This document shows, piece by piece, positions 1 through 11,800 of a stretch of 64,000 bases of DNA (its first letter is position 1; each line of letters begins with the position of its first letter). A model generated the notes under the pieces. The model saw nothing but the letters and a program-made list of their open reading frames with translations. It had not been told where the DNA came from and did no database searches. Position numbers and translations under genes: made by a program. The stretch is from Limnomonas spitsbergensis. Lineage: Eukaryota; Chlorophyta; Chlorophyceae; Chlamydomonadales. The DNA lies in the NCBI GenBank assembly GCA_037349105.1, contig JAYJMM010000009.1, positions 1,550,001-1,614,000 on the forward strand, read 5' to 3'.

Positions 1-2530
1 ATAGGGGAGTGAGAACGGGACGGAGGGAGGGAGGGAGGGAGGGAAGGGGAGAAATCGGCTGCTCAGCTCAGCCAGTTGTGGCGATGTAGATCGGCCGCTG
101 TAGAGCGCTCGCGTCGTGAATGGAATCATACAGACCCCATAGGGGAGTGAGAAAGGGACGGAGGGAGGGAGGGAGGGAGGGAGGGAGGGAGGGAAGGGAA
201 GAAATCGGCTGCTCAGCTCAGCCAGTTGTGGCGATGTAGATCGGCCGCTGTAGAGCGCTCGCGTCGTGAATGGAATCATACAGACCCTGTGGAGGAGGGA
301 GGGAGGGAGGGTTTCAATCATTCAATTGATCGGCTGCTCAGCTCAGCCAGCTGTGGCGATGAAGATCGGGCGCTGTAGAGCGCTCGCGTCGTGAATGGAA
401 TCATACAGACCCTGTGGGGGAGTGAGAAAGGGACGGAGGGAGGGAGGGAGGGAGGGAGGGAAGGGAAGAAATCGGCTGCTCAGCTCAGCCAGTTGTGGCG
501 ATGTAGATCGGCCGCTGTAGAGCGCTCGCGTTGTGAATGGAATCATACAGACCCTGTGGAGGAGGGAGGGGGGGAGGGTTTCAATCATTCAATTGATCGG
601 CTGCTCAGCTCAGCCAGCTGTGGCGATGTAGATCGGGCGCTGTAGAGCGTTCGCGTCGTGAATGGAATCATACAGACCCTGTGGGGGAGGGAGGGAGGGA
701 GGGTTTCAATCATTCAATTGATCGGCTGCTCAGCTCAGCCAGCTGTGGCGATGAAGATCGGGCGCTGTAGAGCGCTCGCGTCTTGAATGGAATCATACAG
801 ACCCTGTGGGGGAGGGAAGGAGGGAGGGTTTCAATCATTCAATTGATCGGCTGCTCAGCTCAGCCAGCTGTGGCGATGAAGATCGGGCGCTGTAGAGCGC
901 TCGCGTCGTGAATGGAATCATACAGACCCTGTGGAGGAGGGAGGGAGGGAGGGTTTCAATCATTCAATTGATCGGCTGCTCAGCTCAGCCAGCTGTGGCG
1001 ATGTAGATCGGGCGCTGTAGAGCGTTCGCGTCGTGAATGGAATCATACAGACCCTGTGGGGGAGGGAGGGAGGGAGGGTTTCAATCATTCAATTGATCGG
1101 CTGCTCAGCTCAGCCAGCTGTGGCGATGAAGATCGGGCGCTGTAGAGCGCTTGCGTCTTGAATGGAATCATACAGACCCTGTGGGGGAGGGAAGGAGGGA
1201 GGGTTTCAATTATTCAATTGATCGGCTGCTCAGCTCAGCCAGCTGTGGCGATGAAGATCGGGCGCTGTAGAGCGCTCGCGTCGTGAATGGAATCATACAG
1301 ACCCTGTGGGGGAGTGAGAAAGGGACGGAGGGAGGGAGGAGGGAGGGAGGGAAGGGAAGAAATCGGCTGCTCAGCTCAGCCAGTTGTGGCGATGTAGATC
1401 GGCTGCTGTAGAGCGCTCGCGTTGTGAATGGAATCATACAGACCCTGTGGAGGAGGGAGGGAGGGAGGGTTTCAATCATTCAATTGATCGGCTGCTCAGC
1501 TCAGCCAGCTGTGGCGATGTAGATCGGGCGCTGTAGAGCGTTTGCGTCGTGAATGGAATCATACAGACCCTGTGGGGGAGGGAGGGAGGGAGGGTTTCAA
1601 TCATTCAATTGATCGGCTGCTCAGCTCAGCCAGCTGTGGCGATGAAGATCGGGCGCTGTAGAGCGCTCGCGTCTTGAATGGAATCATACAGACCCTGTGG
1701 GGGAGGGAAGGAGGGAGGGTTTCAATGATTCAATTGATCGGCTGCTCAGCTCAGCCAGCTGTGGCGATGAAGATCGGGCGCTGTAGAGCGCTCGCGTCGT
1801 GAATGGAATCATACAGACCCTGTGGAGGAGGGAGGGAGGGTTTCAATCATTCAATTGATCGGCTGCTCAGCTCAGCCAGCTGTGGCGATGAGCTGTAGAG
1901 CGCTCGCGTCGTGAATGGAATCATACAGACCCTGTGGAGGAGGGAGGGAGGGAGGGTTTCAATCATTCAATTGATCGGCTGCTCAGCTCAGCCAGCTGTG
2001 GCGATGTAGATCGGGCGCTGTAGAGCGCTCGCGTCGTGAATGGAATCATACAGACCCTGTGGGGGAGGGAGGGAGGGAGGGTTTCAATCATTCAATTGAT
2101 CGGCTGCTCAGCTCAGCCAGCTGTGGCGATGAAGATCGGGCGCTGTAGAGCGCTCGCGTCTTGAATGGAATCATACAGACCCTGTGGGGGAGGGAAGGAG
2201 GGAGGGTTTCAATTATTCAATTGATCGGCTGCTCAGCTCAGCCAGCTGTGGCGATGAAGATCGGGCGCTGTAGAGCGTTCGCGTCGTGAATGGAATCATA
2301 CAGACCCTGTGGGGGAGGGAGGGAGGGAGGGTTTCAATTATTCAATTGATCGGCTGCTCAGCTCAGCCAGCTGTGGCGATGAAGATTAGGCGCTGTAGAG
2401 CGCTCACGTCGTGAATGGAATCATACAGACCCTATGGGGAGGGAGGGAGGGAGGGAGGGAGAGGAATCGGCTGCTCAGCTCAGCCAGTTGTGGCAATGTA
2501 GAGCGCTCGCGTCGTAAATGGACCCTATGG
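1..2530 (-). repeat. Tandem array of GH1 exon 8 head copies, about 125 bp period
   Basis: About twenty units, mostly 124-125 bp apart, each hold (minus strand) a CCCCACAG-type acceptor followed by GLYDSIHDASALQRPIYIATAG-like codons and then a G/C-rich spacer seen on the plus strand as (GGGA)n. The codons continue MYPQ of exon 7 into the GH1 segment YPEGLYxALxxAS..PIYITENG, so these are copies of the acceptor and head of the next exon. No copy has a good donor or a glutamate at the nucleophile position (ATAG or ATTG instead). The true exon 8 is probably beyond the left edge. Confidence 0.75.
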
Positions 2531-2544
2531 TCAGGGAGGGAGAG

Positions 2545-2782
2545 AGGGAGCAGAGGTTGTCAGGCCTGAACCCTGAACCCTAAATATATACCTGAGGATT
2601 CATGTGGAATCGGTTGTGAACCTTCAACCCTCAACCCTAACATGCACACCTTAGAGATAGATTGCGCGGCTTACTTTTTCTAACCCCGAAACCTTCAAGA
2701 CACCAAAGCTGAAGATGTATCTTGGAGGGGTCATTAAACCCTTGACCCTCCACCCTCAACACTGAACCCTCAGCATTCACAC
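2545..2782. repeat. Degenerate telomere-like tract in GH1 intron 7
   Basis: Degenerate CCCTAAAC/CCCTGAAC/CCCTCAAC runs on the plus strand, hence TTTAGGG-like in the sense strand of the GH1 gene, directly after the exon 7 donor. No gene seen. Confidence 0.6.
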
Positions 2783-2867
2783 CTGGGGATACATGCGGAA
2801 CTGGTTGTCAAAGACCGGCTCGTTGGCGTGGCCCGCGCCCATCACGAAGAGGCTGGACACGCATGGT
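2783..2867 (-). CDS. GH1 exon 7
   Basis: This exon has 85 nt and runs from CCCGCAG| to CCCCAG|GTGTGA. It encodes PCVSSLFVMGAGHANEPVFD then NQFRMYPQ, and ends in phase 0. FRMYPQ corresponds to the (F/Y)RxYPEG segment that precedes the nucleophile region in GH1. A copy of the exon head lies upstream (sense) at about 2982-3028, with more decayed ones at 3205-3300. Confidence 0.83.
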
Positions 2868-5800
2868 CTGCGGGATGAGAGGGGAGGAAGCGGAGGTATG
2901 AGGTAGGGTAGCAGAGGGTTAAGCGGGAGATGTGTGTACCGTACATCACAATAGACTTTGCTCAAAATCAATGATTGGCCTGCGCCCATCACGAAGAGGC
3001 TGGACACGCATGGTCTGTGGGATGAAAGGGGAGGAAGTGGAGGGCAGTAGTTTTTGCAGACGGTACTTCCTGGTAGTTGGTATTCTTTTAGACAGTCTGC
3101 ACGGGCTGGATGAGTTGGGAGGAAGCGGAGGTTCGAGGTAGAGCACTAGAGGGATTAGCGGGAAGATGTTTGTAAGCGACCCGTATTTTGGCCTCCACTG
3201 CACCTGACAAAAGGAGGCTGAACCCAAAATTGTTAGCGTATTTATAAAGAGGCTGAACGCGCTCTTCTTTGCGAATTTATTTATTTATAGCGAGGCTGAA
3301 CACGCCAAGGGGCCTGTCACTAGGGGGGTCGGACTAGTGCCCCGACACCCCCCCGGCTTATAATGCGACCCCGTGGCTGGCGCCTTAGCCCACGGAAGAA
3401 TCGACTGGCGTCCAGGACTTAAGCCATTGAATACATACAAAAACATCGCTTTTTTTCCTAGTCGATTCTTTGTTGGGCAGAGGCGCCAACCGGGCACTGC
3501 AAGCCCCTGTTTGGGGAACTAGTCCACCCCCCTAGAGGCAGGCCCCTTAGCACGCCTACCTTTTTGAACAGCCAGTGTTTATTTTTTCATGAAGCAGCTA
3601 CATGTCAGCTACATGTCAGCTACACTCAGGCCGCTAGCTGAATGCCCCATTTGTTCACAGCTTTGCTGCTCTGGCCACCACTCATGGGCTGGTCCAGGTG
3701 CAGGCCTAGGCGGGCCTTCAGTGGCCGCGGGGTGGCCCAACAGGCATTGGCTGGTCCAGGTGTAGGCCTAGGCGGGCCTTCAGTGGCCGCGGGGTGGCCC
3801 AACAGGCCCGTCGAAGGTGCAGGACTCATAGCAGAAAACAATAAACACTACGCACTCAATACGGGTGGGGTCATTTGGGACGTTCCCTGGCATTTCCCCT
3901 TATTAAAATACAAAAATCGCATTTACGCCTACGTCTCTGGACTACGGTATTTACAGAGGAGGCACTTCCTGTGAGGTGTAGTAGTTGATGCACCTTTCAA
4001 CGCCGACCTTCTTATACATACAGTGCTTCTTTTTTTCGTGAGTCAGCTACACATGTTAGCTACACTCAGGCTGCTGGACGGAGGCCCCATTTACGACCAC
4101 GTTATTTACAGAGGAGGCACTTCCTGTGAGGTGTAGTAGTTGATGCCCCTCTCAACGCCAACCTTCTTATACATACAGTGTTTCTTTTCTCGTGAAACAG
4201 CTACATGTCAGCTACATGTCAGCTACATGTGAATCAGCTACATGTCAGCTACACTCGGGCACTTACTGTGAGTAGTAGTTGATGCCCCACCTGCAGTTAG
4301 ACACGGCAGGGGAAGGAGGAGGCCCCAAAGAGATCAGGGAACAGACATGGCATCAGGACAAAGAGATCAGGGAATAAAGCTTTATTTTCCTAAAGGGATC
4401 AGGTAAAAGGTATGGCACTATAACTATAATATCAGGTTCGGAGGGAACAGATGTGACATGAGAGAACAAAGGCATTGGGGGAATAAAGGTTTATTTCTTT
4501 TAGGGTTTATTTCCCTTAGAATTTATTTCCCTCACGGTTTATTTCCCTAAGCGTATCTTACAGCTTTGTTTCCCTTCGGGGATCAGGTACGGCAGATGTG
4601 ACATGAGAATTAAACAAACAGGTGACATATGTGACAGAGGAACAAAGAGATCGGGGAAATAAAGGTTTGTTTCCCGTAGGAGATTAAGTACAAGTTATGA
4701 CATCAGAACTAAGGGTTCAGAAGGAGAACTTCCACCCACAACAAGCACCGCCTTCCAGGACTGTCTGTCAGCCAAGAGTCATCATGCATTCATGTTGCAA
4801 ACTGAACGGCCCCAAACTTGTTACGAATTGAACTAACTGAACGCACCAGTCAATGGTGTCAGGTGCCTCTTTGCACACGTATCAGATCATGATGCCACGG
4901 AAGGGGACCTTCCACTCCGATCAAACACCATCGTCCTTCACCCTCAGCAGCCAGGCCTAACAGATTGTTGTTACTAAGTTAACGCAACAGTCAATGGTGT
5001 CGGGGGCCTCCTTGCATACGTAGCAGACTATCATGCCTCGGAAGGGGACCTTCCACTCCGATCAAAGACCATGGTCCTAGACCCTTAATCAGCCAGGCCA
5101 AACGAATTGCAAACTGAACGCACCAGTCAATGGTGTCGGGTGCCTCCTTGCATACGTAGCAGACTATCATGCCTCGGAAGGGGACCTTCCACTCCGATCA
5201 AAGACCATGGTCCTAGACCCTAAATCAGCCAGGCCTAACAGATTGTTGTTACTAAGTTAACGCACCAGTCAATGGTGTTGGGGGCCTCCTTGCATACGTA
5301 GCGGATCATGATGCCTCGGAAGGGGACCTTCCACTCGAACACGCCCGTCTTGAAGAAACACAGAATGCATTCAGACCCGAACCAGTAGGTCATCCACTTG
5401 CACAACAGCCTGTGAAGAGGCATGTGGGGAGGACAAATGAGAGGGAGGAGGTATGAGGGGGAGGACGAATGAGAGGGAGGAGGTATGAGGGGGTGTAGAC
5501 ATGAGAGGGAGGAGGTATGGGGGGGGGAGGCATGAGGGGGGGGGGAAAGGTATGAGGGGTAGGAGGCATGAGGGGGGGAGGTATAAGAGGGAGGAGGTAT
5601 GAGAGGGAGGAGGTATGAGGGGGGGAGGTATAAGAGGGAGGAGGTATGAGGGAGGGAGGTATGAGAGGGGGAGGTATGAGGGGGGGAGGTATGAGGGGGG
5701 GAGGTATAAAAGGGTGGAGGTAAGAGAGGGAGGAGGTATGAGGGGGGGAGGTATAAAAGGGTTGAGGTATGAGAGGGAGGAAGTATGAGGGGGGGAGGTA

Positions 5801-8800
5801 TAAGAGGGAGGAGGTATGAGGGGGGGAGGTATAAGAGGGTGGAGGTATGAGGGAGGGAGGTATGAGAGGGAGGAGGTATGAGAGGGGGAGGTATGAGGGG
5901 GGGAGGTATAAAAGGGTGGAGGTAAGAGAGGGAGGAGGTATGAGGGGGGGAGGTATAAAAGGGTGGAGGTATGATAGGGAGGACGAATGAGGGGGAGGAG
6001 GTATAAGAGGGAGGAGTAATGAGAGGGAGGAGGTATGAGGGGAGGAGGTATAAAAGGGTGGAGGTATAAGAGGGAGGAGGTATGAGGGGAGGAGGTATAA
6101 AAGGGTGGAGGTATAAGAGGGAGGAGGTATGAGAGGGAGGAGGTATGAGGGGGAGGAGGTATAAGAGGGAGGAGGTATAAGAGGGAGGAGTAATGAGAGG
6201 GAGGAGGTATGAGGGGGGGAGGTATAAAAGGGTGGAGGTATGAGAGGGAGGAGGTATGAGGGGGGGAGGTATAAAAGGGTGGAGGTATGAGAGGGAGGAG
6301 GTATGAGGGGGAGGAGGTATAAGAGAGAGGAATAATGAGAGGGAGGAGGTATGAGGGGGGGAGGTATAAAAGGGTGGAGGTATGAGAGGGAGGAGGTATG
6401 CGAGGGGGGATGTATGAGAGGGAGGAGGTATGAGAGGGAGGATGTATGAGAGGGAGGAGGTATGAGAGCTAGTAGAGCAGTATGTTGGGCATTTGTTGAA
6501 CAGCTAGTAGAGCAGTTTGTTGAGCATTTTGTTGGGCAGCTAGTAGATCAGTATGTTGGGCACTTTGTTGAGTACTATGTTCGGCAGGTTTGTTGGGCAG
6601 CTAGTAGAGCAGTATGTTGGGCAATTTGTTGAGTATTATGTTGGGCAGGTTTGTTGGGCAGCTAGTAGAGCAGTTTGTAGATCAGTTTGTTGTAAAGCTT
6701 GCAGTGCACCTGACCCATCCCCGTCCCATATTACCCCCCCTACCACATTCCCTGTCCCCCGTCCCATATCGCCCCCCCTACCACAACCCCTGTCCCCGTC
6801 CCATATTGCCCCCCCTACCACAACCCCTGTCCCCGTCCCATATCGCCCCCCCTACCACAACCCCTGTCCCCGTCCCATATTGCCCCCCCTACCACAACCC
6901 CTGTCCCCGTCCCATATCGCCCCCCCTACCACAACCCCTGTCCCCGTCCCATATTGCCCCCCCTACCACAACCCCTGTCCCCGTCCCATATTGCCCCCCC
7001 TACCACAACCCCTGTCCCCGTCCCATATTGCCCCCCCTACCACAACCCCTGTCCCCGTCCCATATCGCCCCCCCTACCACAACCCCTGTCCCCGTCCCAT
7101 ATTGCCCCCCCTACCACAACCCCTGTCCCCGTCCCATATTGCCCCCCCTACCACAACCCCTGTCCCCGTCCCATATTGCCCCCCCTACCACAACCCCTGT
7201 CCCCGTCCCATATCGCCCCCCCTACCACAACCCCTGTCCCCTTCCCATATCGCCCCCCCTACCACAACCCCTGTCCCCGTCCCATATTGCCCCCCCTACC
7301 ACAACCCCTGTCCCCGTCCCATATCGCCCCCCCTACCACAACCCCTGTCCCCGTCCCATATTGCCCCCCCTACCACAACCCCTGTCCCCGTCCCATATCG
7401 CCCCCCCTACCACATCCCCTGTCCCCGTCCCATATCGCCCCCCCTACCACATCCCCTGTCCCCGTCCCATATTGCCCCCCCTACCACAACCCCTGTCCCC
7501 GTCCCATATTGCCCCCCCTACCACATCCCCTGTCCCCGTCCCATATTGCCCCCCCTACCACAACCCCTGTCCCCGTCCCATATTGCCCCCCCTACCACAA
7601 CCCCTGTCCCCGTCCCATATCGCCCCCCCTACCACATCCCCTGTCCCCGTCCCATATTGCCCCCCCTACCACAACCCCTGTCCCCGTCCCATATCGCCCC
7701 CCCTACCACAACCCCTGTCCCCGTCCCATATTGCCCCCCCTACCACATCCCCTGTCCCCGTCCCATATTGCCCCCCCTACCACATCCCCTGTCCCCGTCC
7801 CATATTGCCCCCCCTACCACAACCCCTGTCCCCGTCCCATATTGCCCCCCCTACCACATCCCCTGTCCCCGTCCCATATTGGCCCCCCTACCACATCCCC
7901 TGTCCCCGTCCCATATCGCCCCCCCTACCACATCCCCTGTCCCCGTCCCATATTGCCCCCCCTACCACAACCCCTGTCCCCGTCCCATATCGCCCCCCCT
8001 ACCACAACCCCTGTCCCCGTCCCATATTGCCCCCCCTACCACATCCCCTGTCCCCGTCCCATATTGCCCCCCCTACCACATCCCCTGTCCCCGTCCCATA
8101 TCGCCCCCCCTACCACATCCCCTGTCCCCGTCCCATATTGCCCCCCCTACCACAACCCCTGTCCCCGTCCCATATCGCCCCCCCTACCACAACCCCTGTC
8201 CCCGTCCCATATTGCCCCCCCTACCACAACCCCTGTCCCCGTCCCATATCGCCCCCCCTACCACAACCCCTGTCCCCGTCCCATATCGCCCCCCCTACCA
8301 CAACCCCTGTCCCCTTCCCATATCGCCCCCCCTACCACAACCCCTGTCCCCGTCCCATATTGCCCCCCCTACCACAACCCCTGTCCCCGTCCCATATCGC
8401 CCCCCCTACCACAACCCCTGTCCCCGTCCCATATTGCCCCCCCTACCACAACCCCTGTCCCCGTCCCATATTGCCCCCCCTACCACAACCCCTGTCCCCG
8501 TCCCATATCGCCCCCCCTACCACATCCCCTGTCCCCGTCCCATATCGCCCCCCCTACCACAACCCCTGTCCCCGTCCCATATTGCCCCCCCTACCACAAC
8601 CCCTGTCCCCGTCCCATATCGCCCCCCCTACCACAACCCCTGTCCCCGTCCCATATTGCCCCCCCTACCACAACCCCTGTCCCCGTCCCATATCGCCCCC
8701 CCTACCACAACCCCTGTCCCCGTCCCATATCGCCCCCCCTACCACAACCCCTGTCCCCGTCCCATATTGCCCCCCCTACCACATACCCTGTCCCCGTCCC

Positions 8801-11800
8801 ATATCGCCCCCCCTACCACATCCCCTGTCCCCGTCCCATATTGCCCCCCCTACCACAACCCCTGTCCCCGTCCCATATTGCCCCCCCTACCACATCCCCT
8901 GTCCCCGTCCCATATTGCCCCCCCTACCACAACCCCTGTCCCCGTCCCATATTGCCCCCCCTACCACAACCCCTGTCCCCGTCCCATATCGCCCCCCCTA
9001 CCACATCCCCTGTCCCCGTCCCATATTGCCCCCCCTACCACAACCCCTGTCCCCGTCCCATATCGCCCCCCCTACCACAACCCCTGTCCCCGTCCCATAT
9101 TGCCCCCCCTACCACATCCCCTGTCCCCGTCCCATATTGCCCCCCCTACCACATCCCCTGTCCCCGTCCCATATTGCCCCCCCTACCACAACCCCTGTCC
9201 CCGTCCCATACTGCCCCCCCTACCACATCCCCTGTCCCCGTCCCATATTGCCCCCCCTACCACATCCCCTGTCCCCGTCCCATATCGCCCCCCCTACCAC
9301 ATCCCCTGTCCCCGTCCCATATTGCCCCCCCTACCACAACCCCTGTCCCCGTCCCATATCGCCCCCCCTACCACAACCCCTGTCCCCGTCCCATATTGCC
9401 CCCCCTACCACATCCCCTGTCCCCGTCCCATATTGCCCCCCCTACCACATCCCCTGTCCCCGTCCCATATTGCCCCCCCTACCACATCCCCTGTCCCCGT
9501 CCCATATTGCCCCCCCTACCACAACCCCTGTCCCCGTCCCATATCGCACCCCCTACCACAACCCCTGTCCCCGTCCCATATTGCCCCCCCTACCACAACC
9601 CCTGTCCCCGTCCCATATCGCCCCCCCTACCACAACCCCTGTCCCCGTCCCATATCGCCCCCCCTACCACAACCCCTGTCCCCTTCCCATATCGCCCCCC
9701 CTACCACAACCCCTGTCCCCGTCCCATATCGCCCCCCCTACCACAACCCCTGTCCCCGTCCCATATCGCCCCCCCTACCACAACCCCTGTCCCCGTCCCA
9801 TATTGCCCCCCCTACCACAACCCCTGTCCCCGTCCCATATTGCCCCCCCTACCACATCCCCTGTCCCCGTCCCATATTGCCCCCCCTACCACAACCCCTG
9901 TCCCCGTCCCATATTGCCCCCCCTACCACATCCCCTGTCCCCGTCCCATATCGCCCCCCCTACCACATCCCCTGTCCTCGTCCCATATTGCCCCCCCTAC
10001 CACAACCCCTGTCCCCGTCCCATATCGCCCCCCCTACCACAACCCCTGTCCCCGTCCCATATTGCCCCCCCTACCACATCCCCTGTCCCCGTCCCATATT
10101 GCCCCCCCTACCACATCCCCTGTCCCCGTCCCATATTGCCCCCCCTACCACAACCCCTGTCCCCGTCCCATATTGCCCCCCCTACCACATCCCCTGTCCC
10201 CGTCCCATATTGCCCCCCCTACCACATCCCCTGTCCCCGTCCCATATCGCCCCCCCTACCACATCCCCTGTCCCCGTCCCATATTGCCCCCCCTACCACA
10301 ACCCCTGTCCCCGTCCCATATCGCACCCCCTACCACAACCCCTGTCCCCGTCCCATATTGCCCCCCCTACCACAACCCCTGTCCCCGTCCCATATCGCCC
10401 CCCCTACCACAACCCCTGTCCCCGTCCCATATCGCCCCCCCTACCACAACCCCTGTCCCCTTCCCATATCGCCCCCCCTACCACATCCCCTGTCCCCGTC
10501 CCATATCGCCCCCCCTACCACATCCCCTGTCCCCGTCCCATATTGCCCCCCCTACCACAACCCCTGTCCCCGTCCCATATCGCCCCCCCTACCACAACCC
10601 CTGTCCCCGTCCCATATCGCCCCCCCTACCACAACCCCTGTCCCCGTCCCATATCGCCCCCCCTACCACAACCCCTGTCCCCTTCCCATATCGCCCCCCC
10701 TACCACAACCCCTGTCCCCGTCCCATATCGCCCCCCCTACCACAACCCCTGTCCCCGTCCCATATCGCCCCCCCTACCACAACCCCTGTCCCCGTCCCAT
10801 ATTGCCCCCCCTACCACAACCCCTGTCCCCGTCCCATATTGCCCCCCCTACCACATCCCCTGTCCCCGTCCCATATTGCCCCCCCTACCACAACCCCTGT
10901 CCCCGTCCCATATTGCCCCCCCTACCACATCCCCTGTCCCCGTCCCATATCGCCCCCCCTACCACATCCCCTGTCCTCGTCCCATATTGCCCCCCCTACC
11001 ACAACCCCTGTCCCCGTCCCATATCGCCCCCCCTACCACAACCCCTGTCCCCGTCCCATATTGCCCCCCCTACCACATCCCCTGTCCCCGTCCCATATTG
11101 CCCCCCCTACCACATCCCCTGTCCCCGTCCCATATTGCCCCCCCTACCACAACCCCTGTCCCCGTCCCATATTGCCCCCCCTACCACATCCCCTGTCCCC
11201 GTCCCATATTGCCCCCCCTACCACATCCCCTGTCCCCGTCCCATATCGCCCCCCCTACCACATCCCCTGTCCCCGTCCCATATTGCCCCCCCTACCACAA
11301 CCCCTGTCCCCGTCCCATATCGCACCCCCTACCACAACCCCTGTCCCCGTCCCATATTGCCCCCCCTACCACAACCCCTGTCCCCGTCCCATATCGCCCC
11401 CCCTACCACAACCCCTGTCCCCGTCCCATATCGCCCCCCCTACCACAACCCCTGTCCCCTTCCCATATCGCCCCCCCTACCACATCCCCTGTCCCCGTCC
11501 CATATCGCCCCCCCTACCACATCCCCTGTCCCCGTCCCATATTGCCCCCCCTACCACAACCCCTGTCCCCGTCCCATATCGCCCCCCCTACCACAACCCC
11601 TGTCCCCGTCCCATATTGCCCCCCCTACCACAACCCCTGTCCCCGTCCCATATTGCCCCCCCTACCACAACCCCTGTCCCCGTCCCATATCGCCCCCCCT
11701 ACCACAACCCCTGTCCCCGTCCCATATTGCCCCCCCTACCACATCCCCTGTCCCCGTCCCATATTGCCCCCCCTACCACAACCCCTGTCCCCGTCCCATA

